Part shown: in pieces, positions 1 to 6,902 of the stretch | How positions within the stretch are numbered: position 1 is the first letter of the stretch | Layout: the number at the start of each line of letters is the position of its first letter | From: Tannerella sp. | GTDB lineage: Bacteria > Bacteroidota > Bacteroidia > Bacteroidales > Tannerellaceae | Reading direction: 5' to 3' | DNA: 37,853 nucleotides | Assembly: GCA_031278765.1 (NCBI GenBank) | Contig: JAITJX010000184.1 | Span: 1 to 37,853 of the forward strand | Notes under the pieces: model-generated | The model's database searches: none | What the model was told of the DNA's origin: nothing | Seen by the model: the letters and a program-made list of their open reading frames with translations, nothing else | Translations under genes and position numbers: made by a program

Positions 1-453
1 GTAGGTCTTCGAGGTAACTGTGCCGCCGCTGATGGTGATTACCTTTTTGGTGATGGTTTGATTGGGCACAGTAACTGTAGAAGAACTACCCAGAGTATAC
101 GAGCCCCAATCGCCAGCCAGGGCCGTCACCGTAATCGTCACAGTTCTGTTTGCGCTTGGAGTCGAACTGTTATATTCTGCCGTGTAGGTGATGTGCGAGG
201 AGAGTTGGTCTGCGGTTAGAGTACCACTCTCGCCACTGGATAGAGAATAGCTTAAAGTTAATACCTCAGCGTTTTTATTTCCGTCGTAGGCTTTCTCCTT
301 AATTGTTGCACCAGTGAAGCTGACGGTGGTGGTCTGCGCTACCGCCGTAGCGGTGTTAAATACGTATGCCGTTATCAGGAGAACGGCAAATGTGCAGTAG
401 CGAAAGATGTTGTTACGCTTCTGCCGAATTGTTTTTGTAAAAAATCTGTTCAT
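1..453 (-). CDS. YDG-repeat surface protein, N-terminal part (runs off left edge)
   Basis: Open frame of 151 codons from an ATG at 453-451 through the left edge without a stop. The protein begins MNRFFTKTIRQKRNN, followed by a hydrophobic stretch (about residues 19-38) and an AVAQ site, which reads as a Sec signal peptide. After it comes a beta-rich, Thr/Ser-rich region with KEKAYDGNKNAEV, and the visible part ends ISGGTVTSKTY, just where a second K-x-YDG unit would begin. This is the pattern of YDG-type repeats found in large secreted Bacteroidota adhesins. Family membership is inferred from the motif; the role (adhesin or T9SS cargo) is a guess because the C-terminus is outside the window. 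It lies 78 bases behind the small ORF at 532-708 and may share its promoter. Confidence 0.75.
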   Translation of the reverse strand, partial: MNRFFTKTIRQKRNNIFRYCTFAVLLITAYVFNTATAVAQTTTVSFTGATIKEKAYDGNKNAEVLTLSYSLSSGESGTLTADQLSSHITYTAEYNSSTPSANRTVTITVTALAGDWGSYTLGSSSTVTVPNQTITKKVITISGGTVTSKTY

Positions 454-531
454 AATTATAAATTTTTAAAAAGTTAGATTAAATAAAAAGTATTAAATAA
501 AAAATATAGAAATTTCTTCTGTTAAAGTTTC

Positions 532-708
532 TTATGCCCATGCAGGAGGGGGACGCCATAGCGTCGTGTCGTAGAATGTCGTTGCAAGGATGCGCGCGTG
601 AAAGTCTCTCTCAGCAAAGATTGTTTCAAAGTAATTAAAATTCATAGAACTGATTACTTTTTTATTTGCTGCATTCGCAGCTGTTTTATGTGAGAAAATA
701 ACTTTCAT
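532..708 (-). CDS. Small ORF of 58 residues between promoter and surface protein, function unknown
   Basis: ATG at 708-706, TAA at 534-532. The protein starts MKVIFSHKTAANAANKK, contains NFNYFETIFAERDFHAR in the middle and ends TTLWRPPPAWA. It has no signal peptide and no membrane segment; the centre could form an amphipathic helix and the tail is Trp/Pro-rich. A consensus promoter at 739-768 would start transcription near 732, giving a leader of about two dozen bases, which is the spacing expected of a real gene. The surface-protein gene follows 78 bases downstream, so the two may be co-transcribed. I do not recognise a family. It could be a small regulatory or leader protein for the surface protein, or a chance frame; composition and promoter position favour a real gene, but only moderately. 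Confidence 0.45.
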   Translation of the reverse strand: MKVIFSHKTAANAANKKVISSMNFNYFETIFAERDFHARILATTFYDTTLWRPPPAWA

Positions 709-738
709 CTGTTGTTATATTACAATCTAAATCGTCGC

Positions 739-768
739 CAAAGGTAATTCTTTTTTTTTTAAAACAAA
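739..768 (-). promoter_or_regulatory. Bacteroidota-type promoter upstream of the small ORF
   Basis: On the minus strand TACCTTTG (746-739) matches the -7 consensus TAnnTTTG exactly, and TTTG (768-765) lies 18 bases upstream as a -33 element. The expected start of transcription is about 732, just ahead of the ATG at 708. Confidence 0.65.
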
Positions 769-831
769 CAAATAATTTACTGATTTTTTAAAAAAAAAAT
801 ATTTTCTCCCGTCGCCAACGCCGAAGTTGTG

Positions 832-1725
832 TTACGTATTTTCAACGGTTATGCCACTGTAGACAACGTTTTCGGCATCGTCGTCAGGTGGCGGGAGCGT
901 TTCTTTTTTATTATTATCGTCAGTGGGGGATAATTCTTTGTCTTTGGTTTTCAATTCTCTTGATTTTCCTGCTTCATCAACAAATCTCTGAAATATTTTC
1001 AAGAGCGTCTTGTCTTTATTTATAAGCAGTTCCGGATGAAACTGTACGGCCATAATCCAATTCGCCGAATCTATTTTTTCCATGGCTTCCACGATTCCGT
1101 CAGCCGCTCTTCCGGCAATCGTAAATCCGTCGGCAGGTCGCTTGACGGCCTGATGATGCGCCGAATTTACCATTAAAATTTTGTCGCCTACTATTTTTGA
1201 GAACATGGTGCTGTCTTCTACTATGACCGAATGTGAAGGCTCAGTGTTGGAATTTCTTTGGCGGTGAGATACCGATTTCTCATAATATTGGGCAGGTATA
1301 TCCTGATACAAAGATCCTCCGAAAGCAATGTTAATAAGTTGCAACCCTCGACAAATGCCTAGTACGGGTACGCTGTTCTCTGCCGCAAGAAGCAACAGCC
1401 TTATTTCAAACGTATCGCGAGGAGCGTTTACCGTTCCCATTTGTGGAATGGGTTTCTCATTATAATAAGCAGGATCAAAATCTCCGCCTCCAGGGAAAAT
1501 AATCCCGTCAACAGATTTCAAAAGTTCTACAATGACGCTGTCGTCTCTTATAAGCGGCACAATAATCGGTATTCCGCCGGCTTTAAGAATGGCTTCTATA
1601 TAAGCGCGCGATACATAGCATACTCCATCTCTATACGTGTCGGCAATTCCTATCACAGGGCGGTTTTGAGCATCCATCGCCCAAATATGGTAACAAAGCA
1701 GTATAAGCGTTATAATTTTCTTCAC
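832..1725 (-). CDS. Exported class I glutamine amidotransferase-like protein (peptidase C26, PuuD-like)
   Basis: A 297-residue member of the gamma-glutamyl hydrolase/gamma-glutamyl-GABA hydrolase family, which cleaves gamma-glutamyl amide bonds. Visible family marks are FPGGGDFDP (about 77-85), the nucleophile elbow GICRGLQ with Cys125, NSAHHQAVK (about 187-195), and QFHPE with His230 and Glu232 completing the triad. Residues 1-20 look like a Sec signal peptide ending MDAQ, so the enzyme probably acts in the periplasm, unlike cytoplasmic PuuD. The last 45 or so residues form an odd acidic, Pro/Asp-rich tail (TLPPPDDDAENVV) beyond the catalytic domain. It follows the GH125 gene by 18 bases and is probably co-transcribed with it. 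The substrate cannot be read from sequence; a peptidoglycan-derived or dietary gamma-glutamyl peptide is possible. Confidence 0.85.
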   Translation of the reverse strand: MKKIITLILLCYHIWAMDAQNRPVIGIADTYRDGVCYVSRAYIEAILKAGGIPIIVPLIRDDSVIVELLKSVDGIIFPGGGDFDPAYYNEKPIPQMGTVNAPRDTFEIRLLLLAAENSVPVLGICRGLQLINIAFGGSLYQDIPAQYYEKSVSHRQRNSNTEPSHSVIVEDSTMFSKIVGDKILMVNSAHHQAVKRPADGFTIAGRAADGIVEAMEKIDSANWIMAVQFHPELLINKDKTLLKIFQRFVDEAGKSRELKTKDKELSPTDDNNKKETLPPPDDDAENVVYSGITVENT

Positions 1726-1743
1726 TTTCTTGAAATTTTCAAA

Positions 1744-3180
1744 TTAAATGCTGTTTAAAAGACTTAATTTATTATCATTATATAATTTGAATATGAGTTC
1801 TCCAAAGAGCGTATTTGCCCATGCAAACCATTTACGCGTGAATTTTTCAGGATTGTCGATGTGAAAGCTTTCGTGCATGAAGTTTGTATTTGCGTCGGTG
1901 TCGCGCAATGTTTTAATGCAGTATCTGATTTCGTTATCGTTTTTTGCTGTCATGGCTTTCATTATTATGCTCATAGGCCATATATAATCAAAACCGATAT
2001 GTGGTCCGCCGATTCCTTCGGCTACCCGTCCTTTAAAAAAGTAGGGATTGGCATCACTCCATATTAATGTCCTTGTATTCAAATAAACGGGATCATTATC
2101 GGTGACGCATCCCAGATAGGGCAGGGATAGCAGGCTGGGAATATTTGCATCGTCCATGAAGAGTTGATTTCCAAAACCGTCTACTTCGTAAGCGTATATT
2201 TTACCAAATTTTTCATGTTCGCTCATTGCATATTTTTCGATTGCCGCATGAACTTCAATAGCCAAGCCGTTACATTCGGATGCCATCACATTATTCTTGC
2301 AGACATTTTCCAATATCTCTGCCGCTTGTAACAACGATTTCACAGCAAACAGGTTGGAGGGGACAAGAAAGTTTAATGTCGTAGCATCGTCGGAAGGACG
2401 GAAAGAAGAAACAATCAAACCGACAGGTTTTACCGGCGCGCCATATCCGTCATTGCACAGCGTATCAAGCTGTCGCTCCGTTTTGCGTCGAAATTTATAG
2501 GGTCCGCGACCGTCTTTTCGCTGTTGTTCTTTGAAGGTTTTGAGCGTCAATGCTACTGCTTTTTCCCAATCTTTGTCGAAAACAGAAACATCTCCCGATA
2601 TTTTCCAATAATTATAAGCCAAACGTACAGGATAGCAAAGAGAGTCTATTTCCCATTTTCGCTCGTGCAATTCGGGCTTCATAGCAGTATGATCCGACAT
2701 CCATTCGCTTTTAGCCGGTCCGTCATTGAAAGCATTTGCATAAGGATCTATCAATATGCACTTCGTCTGTCGATTAATCACTCCGGCAATGAGCAAGCGC
2801 AAAGGTTCATCCTCTCTTATTAATCTGAGATAGGGAAAAACCTGCGCGGCAGAATCACGTAACCACATGGCATGAATGTCTCCCGTATACACAAAAGTAT
2901 CCGGCTTGCCATCTTGAATGCGGTAATGAACGGTTGTATCAAGCGTGTTCGGAAAACAATTCTCAAACATCCGGGCAAGTTTCTTGTCCGTCAATTGACT
3001 CGTTACTTTTTTAATTGTTTCTTCCACCGATTTTGACGTAAAATTACGTTCCGCCGCCTCCGGTCTGTCGGATACGTATCCTTCCGACAATGAAGTAAAA
3101 GCATTAACGGCTTTACCGTCTATTGCCCATGCAGCCAGTCCGAGGCTGCTTGATTTGATAAAATTTCTTCGTGAAATCAT
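1744..3180 (-). CDS. GH125 exo-alpha-1,6-mannosidase family protein
   Basis: A 478-residue glycoside hydrolase of family 125 (formerly DUF1237), whose characterised members remove terminal alpha-1,6-mannose from glycans. The family segments are clear: TGDIHAMWLRDSAAQ (99-113), KWEIDSLCYP (175-184), AEGIGGPHIGFDYIWP (387-402) and MHESFH then FTRKWFAWANTLFGEL (435-462). The acidic residues in WEIDS and AEGIGGPH are the likely catalytic pair, by family analogy. The N-terminus MISRRNFIKSSSLGLAAWA looks like a twin-arginine signal, so export by Tat is likely. It is the first gene of a two-gene minus-strand unit with the C26 peptidase. A -7 element TATCTTTG (3211-3204) stands upstream. Length is normal for the family. 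Confidence 0.92.
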   Translation of the reverse strand: MISRRNFIKSSSLGLAAWAIDGKAVNAFTSLSEGYVSDRPEAAERNFTSKSVEETIKKVTSQLTDKKLARMFENCFPNTLDTTVHYRIQDGKPDTFVYTGDIHAMWLRDSAAQVFPYLRLIREDEPLRLLIAGVINRQTKCILIDPYANAFNDGPAKSEWMSDHTAMKPELHERKWEIDSLCYPVRLAYNYWKISGDVSVFDKDWEKAVALTLKTFKEQQRKDGRGPYKFRRKTERQLDTLCNDGYGAPVKPVGLIVSSFRPSDDATTLNFLVPSNLFAVKSLLQAAEILENVCKNNVMASECNGLAIEVHAAIEKYAMSEHEKFGKIYAYEVDGFGNQLFMDDANIPSLLSLPYLGCVTDNDPVYLNTRTLIWSDANPYFFKGRVAEGIGGPHIGFDYIWPMSIIMKAMTAKNDNEIRYCIKTLRDTDANTNFMHESFHIDNPEKFTRKWFAWANTLFGELIFKLYNDNKLSLLNSI

Positions 3181-3203
3181 GATTTTATACTATAAATTGG
3201 ATG

Positions 3204-3211
3204 CAAAGATA
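3204..3211 (-). promoter_or_regulatory. -7 element of the GH125/C26 unit
   Basis: TATCTTTG on the minus strand, 24 bases before the GH125 start codon. No clear -33 TTTG is seen at the right distance. It is back to back with the plus-strand PAP2 promoter at 3241-3272. Confidence 0.5.
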
Positions 3212-3240
3212 CACGAAATTAAAATATAAAAATTAATGTT

Positions 3241-3272
3241 TTGATTTTTTTCAATTTTTATTGCTACTTTTG
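3241..3272 (+). promoter_or_regulatory. Promoter of the PAP2 phosphatase gene
   Basis: TACTTTTG (3265-3272) matches the -7 consensus, with TTG (3241-3243) 21 bases upstream. The expected transcription start is near 3279, about 24 bases before the ATG at 3303. Confidence 0.65.
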
Positions 3273-3302
3273 CGGCCTGAAAACTATTAAACAGCCAATT
3301 TG

Positions 3303-4037
3303 ATGAAGAGTTTAGTTATAGTCTTGATTTTTATGAATTTATTAACAACAAAAGCCCAAAATCAAGACACGATAAAACTCAAGGAACAACGTGAGTTTCC
3401 AAAGTTTATATTACCCGCCTGTTTAATTTCTTACGGTATAGGAGCAAGAATCATGGCGCCGATAAGAGAATTAGACTATAAAATTTCTGAAAATATCGAA
3501 AAATATTATACAAAAAGATCTTCGATAGACAATTACACACAATATGTTCCTGTTGCGGCGGTTTTTGGTCTGGACTTAACAGGAGCTAAAGCAAAAAATA
3601 ATTTTTGCGACAGAACATTTGTGTCGGCTACATCTTATTTGTTGATGACAGCCGTGGTCAGAACAATGAAACAGACCATCAACGTGCAACGCCCCGACAG
3701 TTATGATAATTACTCTTTCCCGTCCGGACACACAGCTACAGCTTTCGTCGGCGCTCATATATTGTCTAAAGAATACAAAGATGTTTCTCCCTGGATTGCA
3801 GTAGCCGGATATACTGTTGCAACAGGAACCGGTATATCACGGATTTACAATAAACACCACTGGTTGAGCGATGTCCTTACCGGCGCCGGAATAGGAATAC
3901 TCAGCGCCGAGGTCGGGTATTTACTTCTTCCCGTCTTTCATAAAATGTATGGTATCAAAGAAAAAGATAACAATCTTGTAATCATTCCTTCTATAAATAC
4001 CGGTTACTGTGGAATAGGGCTTGCTTACTCTTTTTGA
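3303..4037 (+). CDS. PAP2 family membrane-associated phosphatase
   Basis: A 244-residue phosphatidic acid phosphatase type 2 protein, a family that removes phosphate from lipid phosphates such as undecaprenyl diphosphate, phosphatidate or lipid A. All three signature blocks are present: KQTINVQRP (123-131), PSGH (140-143) and SRIYNKHHWLSD (179-190), with the catalytic histidines in the second and third. Residues 1-19 are a signal peptide (ends TKAQ), and hydrophobic segments surround the active-site blocks. A TTG three bases earlier could also start the frame, but ATG at 3303 fits the promoter and the signal peptide. The C-terminal strands (LVIIPSINTGYCGIGLAYSF) hint at a short beta-rich tail ending in Phe, as outer-membrane proteins do. 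The lipid substrate is undetermined. Confidence 0.88.
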   Translation: MKSLVIVLIFMNLLTTKAQNQDTIKLKEQREFPKFILPACLISYGIGARIMAPIRELDYKISENIEKYYTKRSSIDNYTQYVPVAAVFGLDLTGAKAKNNFCDRTFVSATSYLLMTAVVRTMKQTINVQRPDSYDNYSFPSGHTATAFVGAHILSKEYKDVSPWIAVAGYTVATGTGISRIYNKHHWLSDVLTGAGIGILSAEVGYLLLPVFHKMYGIKEKDNNLVIIPSINTGYCGIGLAYSF

Positions 4038-4095
4038 TTTTTTCAAATCATGAGTATATGGCGTCTGAAAAAAGAATTAGCCTTTTTTATACGCA

Positions 4096-4128
4096 TTTGT
4101 TTTTTATGAAGAAAATTGTGTACTTTTG
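4096..4128 (+). promoter_or_regulatory. Promoter of the aldose epimerase/hydrolase pair
   Basis: TTTG (4096-4099), 21-base spacer, TACTTTTG (4121-4128): both consensus elements are exact. The expected start is near 4135, about 30 bases ahead of the gene. Confidence 0.7.
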
Positions 4129-4164
4129 TCAAGTTTTATAATCTAACTAAATTAATTAATGTGT

Positions 4165-5322
4165 ATGAAAAAAATTTTATTCGTAGCATTGGCGATAATG
4201 GTTTTATTGTCATGCCAAAAGAAAGAAAAAAATGTCCGGTCGCTTTCAGGACTTAATACCAAAGATTTTGTTACGAAAGTCGATGGTAAGAAAACGGGTT
4301 TGTATATCCTGAAAAATAATACAGGTCTCGAAGCCTGCATTACAAATTTCGGCGGTCGTATAGTGTCATTGCTCGTACATGACAGAAAAGGAAATCTGAC
4401 AGATGTAGTACTTGGTTACGGCAGTATCAAAGAGTATCTTGCCAAACCGGACGGTAATTATGGCGCATTGATTGGAAGGTACGGAAACCGCATCAAAGAT
4501 GGTTCTTTTACGCTTGACGGAAATACTTACGATTTGCCGAAAAATAATAACGGCAATTGCCTGCATGGCGGACCAAAAGGATATCACAATCAGGTGTGGA
4601 ACGCAGAAAAAATTGACGCTCAAACGCTTAAACTTACCTATCTTTCAAAAGACGGTGAAGCTGGTTTTCCGGGCAACCTGAATGTAACAGTGGTTTACAA
4701 ATTGACTGACGATGATGCGCTGGATATTCAGTATGAGGCAACTACCGACAAACCGACCGTTGTGAATCTGACAAATCACAGTTATTTTAATATTTCCGGA
4801 AATCCCGGCACTCAAATACTTAACAATTACATATATATTAATGCCGATTCTTTTACGATGGTTAATGACAAACTCATACCGATAGCAATCGCTGCCGTAG
4901 ACAGCACTCCCATGGACTTGCGCAAAGCGATGATTATAAAGGCAGGCATCGATGATTCCTACGAACAGATTCAACTCGGCAAAGGATATGACCATAACTG
5001 GGTACTGAATACAAAAGGCGATATAAATCAGATTGCTGCAAAGGTTTACAGTGATGAGAGCGGTATTGTTCTTGACGTCCATACCACAGAACCGGGAATA
5101 CAATTTTATAGCGGTAATTTCATGGCCCTGTCTGATGCGGGTAAACATGGCGTAAAGTATCTCCATCGTGGAGCTTTATGCCTTGAAACACAACATTATC
5201 CGGACAGTCCAAACAATCCTTCTTTCCCAAGCGCCGTACTTCGTCCCGGCGAGACTTACAAAAGCCGTTGCATATACAAGTTTAAAATTGTACCTGACCC
5301 TTTAACCAGCAAAGATTCATAA
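4165..5322 (+). CDS. galM: Aldose 1-epimerase (mutarotase), lipoprotein
   Basis: A 385-residue galactose mutarotase family enzyme that interconverts alpha and beta anomers of aldoses. It shows NFGGRIVSL (61-69), GRYGNRI (104-110), CLHGG with His134, NHSYFNI with catalytic His205, and CLETQHYPDSPN with catalytic Glu341. The start at 4165 gives MKKILFVALAIMVLLSC, a lipoprotein signal with lipid-attachment Cys17; an ATG two codons earlier (4159) is possible but unnecessary. It is therefore probably anchored in the periplasm or on the outer membrane, where it would prepare sugars released by glycoside hydrolases. The next gene starts 4 bases after the stop, so the two form an operon from the promoter at 4096-4128. 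Confidence 0.92.
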   Translation: MKKILFVALAIMVLLSCQKKEKNVRSLSGLNTKDFVTKVDGKKTGLYILKNNTGLEACITNFGGRIVSLLVHDRKGNLTDVVLGYGSIKEYLAKPDGNYGALIGRYGNRIKDGSFTLDGNTYDLPKNNNGNCLHGGPKGYHNQVWNAEKIDAQTLKLTYLSKDGEAGFPGNLNVTVVYKLTDDDALDIQYEATTDKPTVVNLTNHSYFNISGNPGTQILNNYIYINADSFTMVNDKLIPIAIAAVDSTPMDLRKAMIIKAGIDDSYEQIQLGKGYDHNWVLNTKGDINQIAAKVYSDESGIVLDVHTTEPGIQFYSGNFMALSDAGKHGVKYLHRGALCLETQHYPDSPNNPSFPSAVLRPGETYKSRCIYKFKIVPDPLTSKDS

Positions 5323-5326
5323 TGTT

Positions 5327-6181
5327 ATGAAAACATTTTTCGTTACAGTAATATTTCTGACATGTTTATGCGTTGAATCACAAAATAAGATAAAATTGTG
5401 GGAACACAATCCGCCTACCGATAACAAAATTGTCGTAAACGACAAAAATGTATCCGAATATCAAGATAACATACCGGAACTTGAAATTTTTCTACCTGAT
5501 AAATCAAAGGCTACAGGTATGGCCGTTATTGTATGTCCGGGGGGAGGTTATTCGGGGCTCGCCTACGAACACGAAGGTATAATGGTCGCAAAATGGCTTA
5601 ACAATGAAGGAATTGCCGCTTTTATTCTTGAATACAGAATGCCCAATAAGCATAAAACCGTTCCGCTCGAAGACACATGGCAGGCTATCAGACTTGTTCG
5701 TGAAAATGCCGCCAAATATAGCATAAATCCTTCAAGTATAGGAATTTGCGGTTTTTCTGCAGGAGGTCATTTGGCTTCGACGGCATCAACACATTTTGCA
5801 ACATCAGGCACAAGCACCAGACCTGATTTTTCCATTCTCTTTTATCCTGTTATTACAATGGGAACTTTTACCCATCAAGGTTCACGAGACAATTTGCTTG
5901 GCGAAAATCCAACAATAGAAGATATTTATATATATTCAAATGAAAAACAGATAAATACAAATACTCCTCCAACCATTTTACTGTTAAGCGACGACGACAA
6001 AGTCGTCGTTCCCGAAAACAGCCTTAAATATTACGAGGCTCTTAAAATGAACGGAATACCTGCCGCTTTGTATATTTTCCCGAAAGGCGGACATGGTTGG
6101 GGTTTTCATGAAACGTATGAATATCATAAACCTATGGTGGAACTGCTCTCGGGATGGCTAAAATCCATTAACGGTCAATAG
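5327..6181 (+). CDS. Alpha/beta hydrolase (esterase-like), exported
   Basis: A 284-residue alpha/beta-hydrolase of the acetyl-esterase/BD-FAE type common in Bacteroidota polysaccharide loci. The oxyanion-hole strand reads VIVCPGGGYSGLAYEHEG (68-85), the nucleophile elbow GFSAGGH has Ser144, the acid is in LLSDDDKVV (Asp222-224) and the base is in KGGHGWG (His256). Residues 1-19 are a signal peptide. The family removes acetyl or feruloyl groups from glycans, but the true substrate here is not visible. It follows the epimerase by 4 bases and completes that operon; the stop is TAG at 6179-6181. Length and motif order are normal. Confidence 0.87.
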   Translation: MKTFFVTVIFLTCLCVESQNKIKLWEHNPPTDNKIVVNDKNVSEYQDNIPELEIFLPDKSKATGMAVIVCPGGGYSGLAYEHEGIMVAKWLNNEGIAAFILEYRMPNKHKTVPLEDTWQAIRLVRENAAKYSINPSSIGICGFSAGGHLASTASTHFATSGTSTRPDFSILFYPVITMGTFTHQGSRDNLLGENPTIEDIYIYSNEKQINTNTPPTILLLSDDDKVVVPENSLKYYEALKMNGIPAALYIFPKGGHGWGFHETYEYHKPMVELLSGWLKSINGQ

Positions 6182-6213
6182 CGGCGGATGAAGCCTTATA
6201 TTAAGCATGTTCC

Positions 6214-6303
6214 TGGCGGAAGGAGGGGGATTCGAACCCCCGGTACGGTAACCCGTACGACAGTTTAGCAAACTGTTGGTTTAAGCCACTCACCCATCCT
6301 TCC
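6214..6303 (-). tRNA. tRNA-Ser (anticodon GCU)
   Basis: The minus strand folds as a class II tRNA. The acceptor stem is GGAAGGA (6303-6297) paired with TCCTTCC (6224-6218), and the discriminator G (6217) is followed by an encoded CCA (6216-6214). The anticodon stem-loop is ACAGT TTGCTAA ACTGT, anticodon GCT, reading AGC/AGU serine codons. The long variable arm (GTACGG GTTA CCGTAC) is the serine hallmark and the T arm is GGGGG TTCGAAT CCCCC. It is transcribed divergently from the aspartyl-tRNA synthetase operon. Confidence 0.97.
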
Positions 6304-6340
6304 CGAACATTTAGCCTGCGCTGCTCATCCAAAGCGGGTG

Positions 6341-6371
6341 CAAAGGTAAAGATTGTTTTTAAATTTACAAA
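6341..6371 (-). promoter_or_regulatory. Promoter of tRNA-Ser
   Basis: TACCTTTG (6348-6341) with TTTG (6371-6368) 19 bases upstream on the minus strand. The expected start near 6334 gives a 5' leader of about 30 bases before the mature tRNA. Confidence 0.7.
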
Positions 6372-6375
6372 TTTT

Positions 6376-6407
6376 TTTGTGAACTTTTTGAAATATCGCT
6401 AACTTTG
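6376..6407 (+). promoter_or_regulatory. Promoter of the OB-fold/aspS/nif3/tilS operon
   Basis: TTTG (6376-6379), 20-base spacer, TAACTTTG (6400-6407). It overlaps the -33 side of the divergent tRNA-Ser promoter, so the two may compete or be co-regulated. The first start codon is at 6431. Confidence 0.68.
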
Positions 6408-6430
6408 CGGGCATAAACCGTTAATTAATT

Positions 6431-6883
6431 ATGTATAGAACGAAAACTTGCAGTGAATTACATACTGACCCAACCGGGCAAAAAGTTGTTTTGTCCGGTT
6501 GGGTTAAATCTAAACGGGAGAGCAAACAAATCATCTTTCTTGATTTATGTGATTCAACGGGAAATATTCAATTGATCTTAGAGGATACGGCGCTTGGGCA
6601 TGAACTGTTCAATTCAGCTGAGAAAATCACGATTGAATCGGCAATTAAGGCGTCAGGTACAATAAAAATAAATGATTTGGGTTACAAAGAAGTTCAAGTC
6701 AATATTTTTTCAATTATTTCGCTATCCACAAAACATTATACACCCGAACTGCGAAATGATTTTGACATCTTTGACGAAAAATATATAGATCAAATGCTTT
6801 CAAATAGACGTTTGTATATAAGAAACAGAAAAAAAGTCCCTGCATATTTAAGCAAGATCAGTAAATATATTACAATTCAATAA
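6431..6883 (+). CDS. Free-standing OB-fold (aminoacyl-tRNA synthetase anticodon-binding-like) protein
   Basis: A 150-residue protein made almost entirely of the N-terminal OB fold seen in class IIb synthetases: VVLSGWVKSKRESKQIIFLD (19-38) then LCDSTGNIQLIL (39-50). A linker follows, ending LSNRRLYIRNRKK (123-135), the place where a synthetase catalytic domain would begin. It then stops; no motif 1, 2 or 3 is present, so it cannot aminoacylate. It lies 19 bases upstream of a full archaeal-type AspRS whose own OB fold has the same layout, so it looks like a tandem paralogue. It may be a truncated synthetase remnant, or a functional tRNA-binding partner of the AspRS; the intact frame, start and operon position argue against recent decay. 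Its exact origin (AspRS, AsnRS or LysRS) is unresolved. Confidence 0.8.
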   Translation: MYRTKTCSELHTDPTGQKVVLSGWVKSKRESKQIIFLDLCDSTGNIQLILEDTALGHELFNSAEKITIESAIKASGTIKINDLGYKEVQVNIFSIISLSTKHYTPELRNDFDIFDEKYIDQMLSNRRLYIRNRKKVPAYLSKISKYITIQ

Positions 6884-6902
6884 ATAAAAAAACAAAAAAG
6901 CA

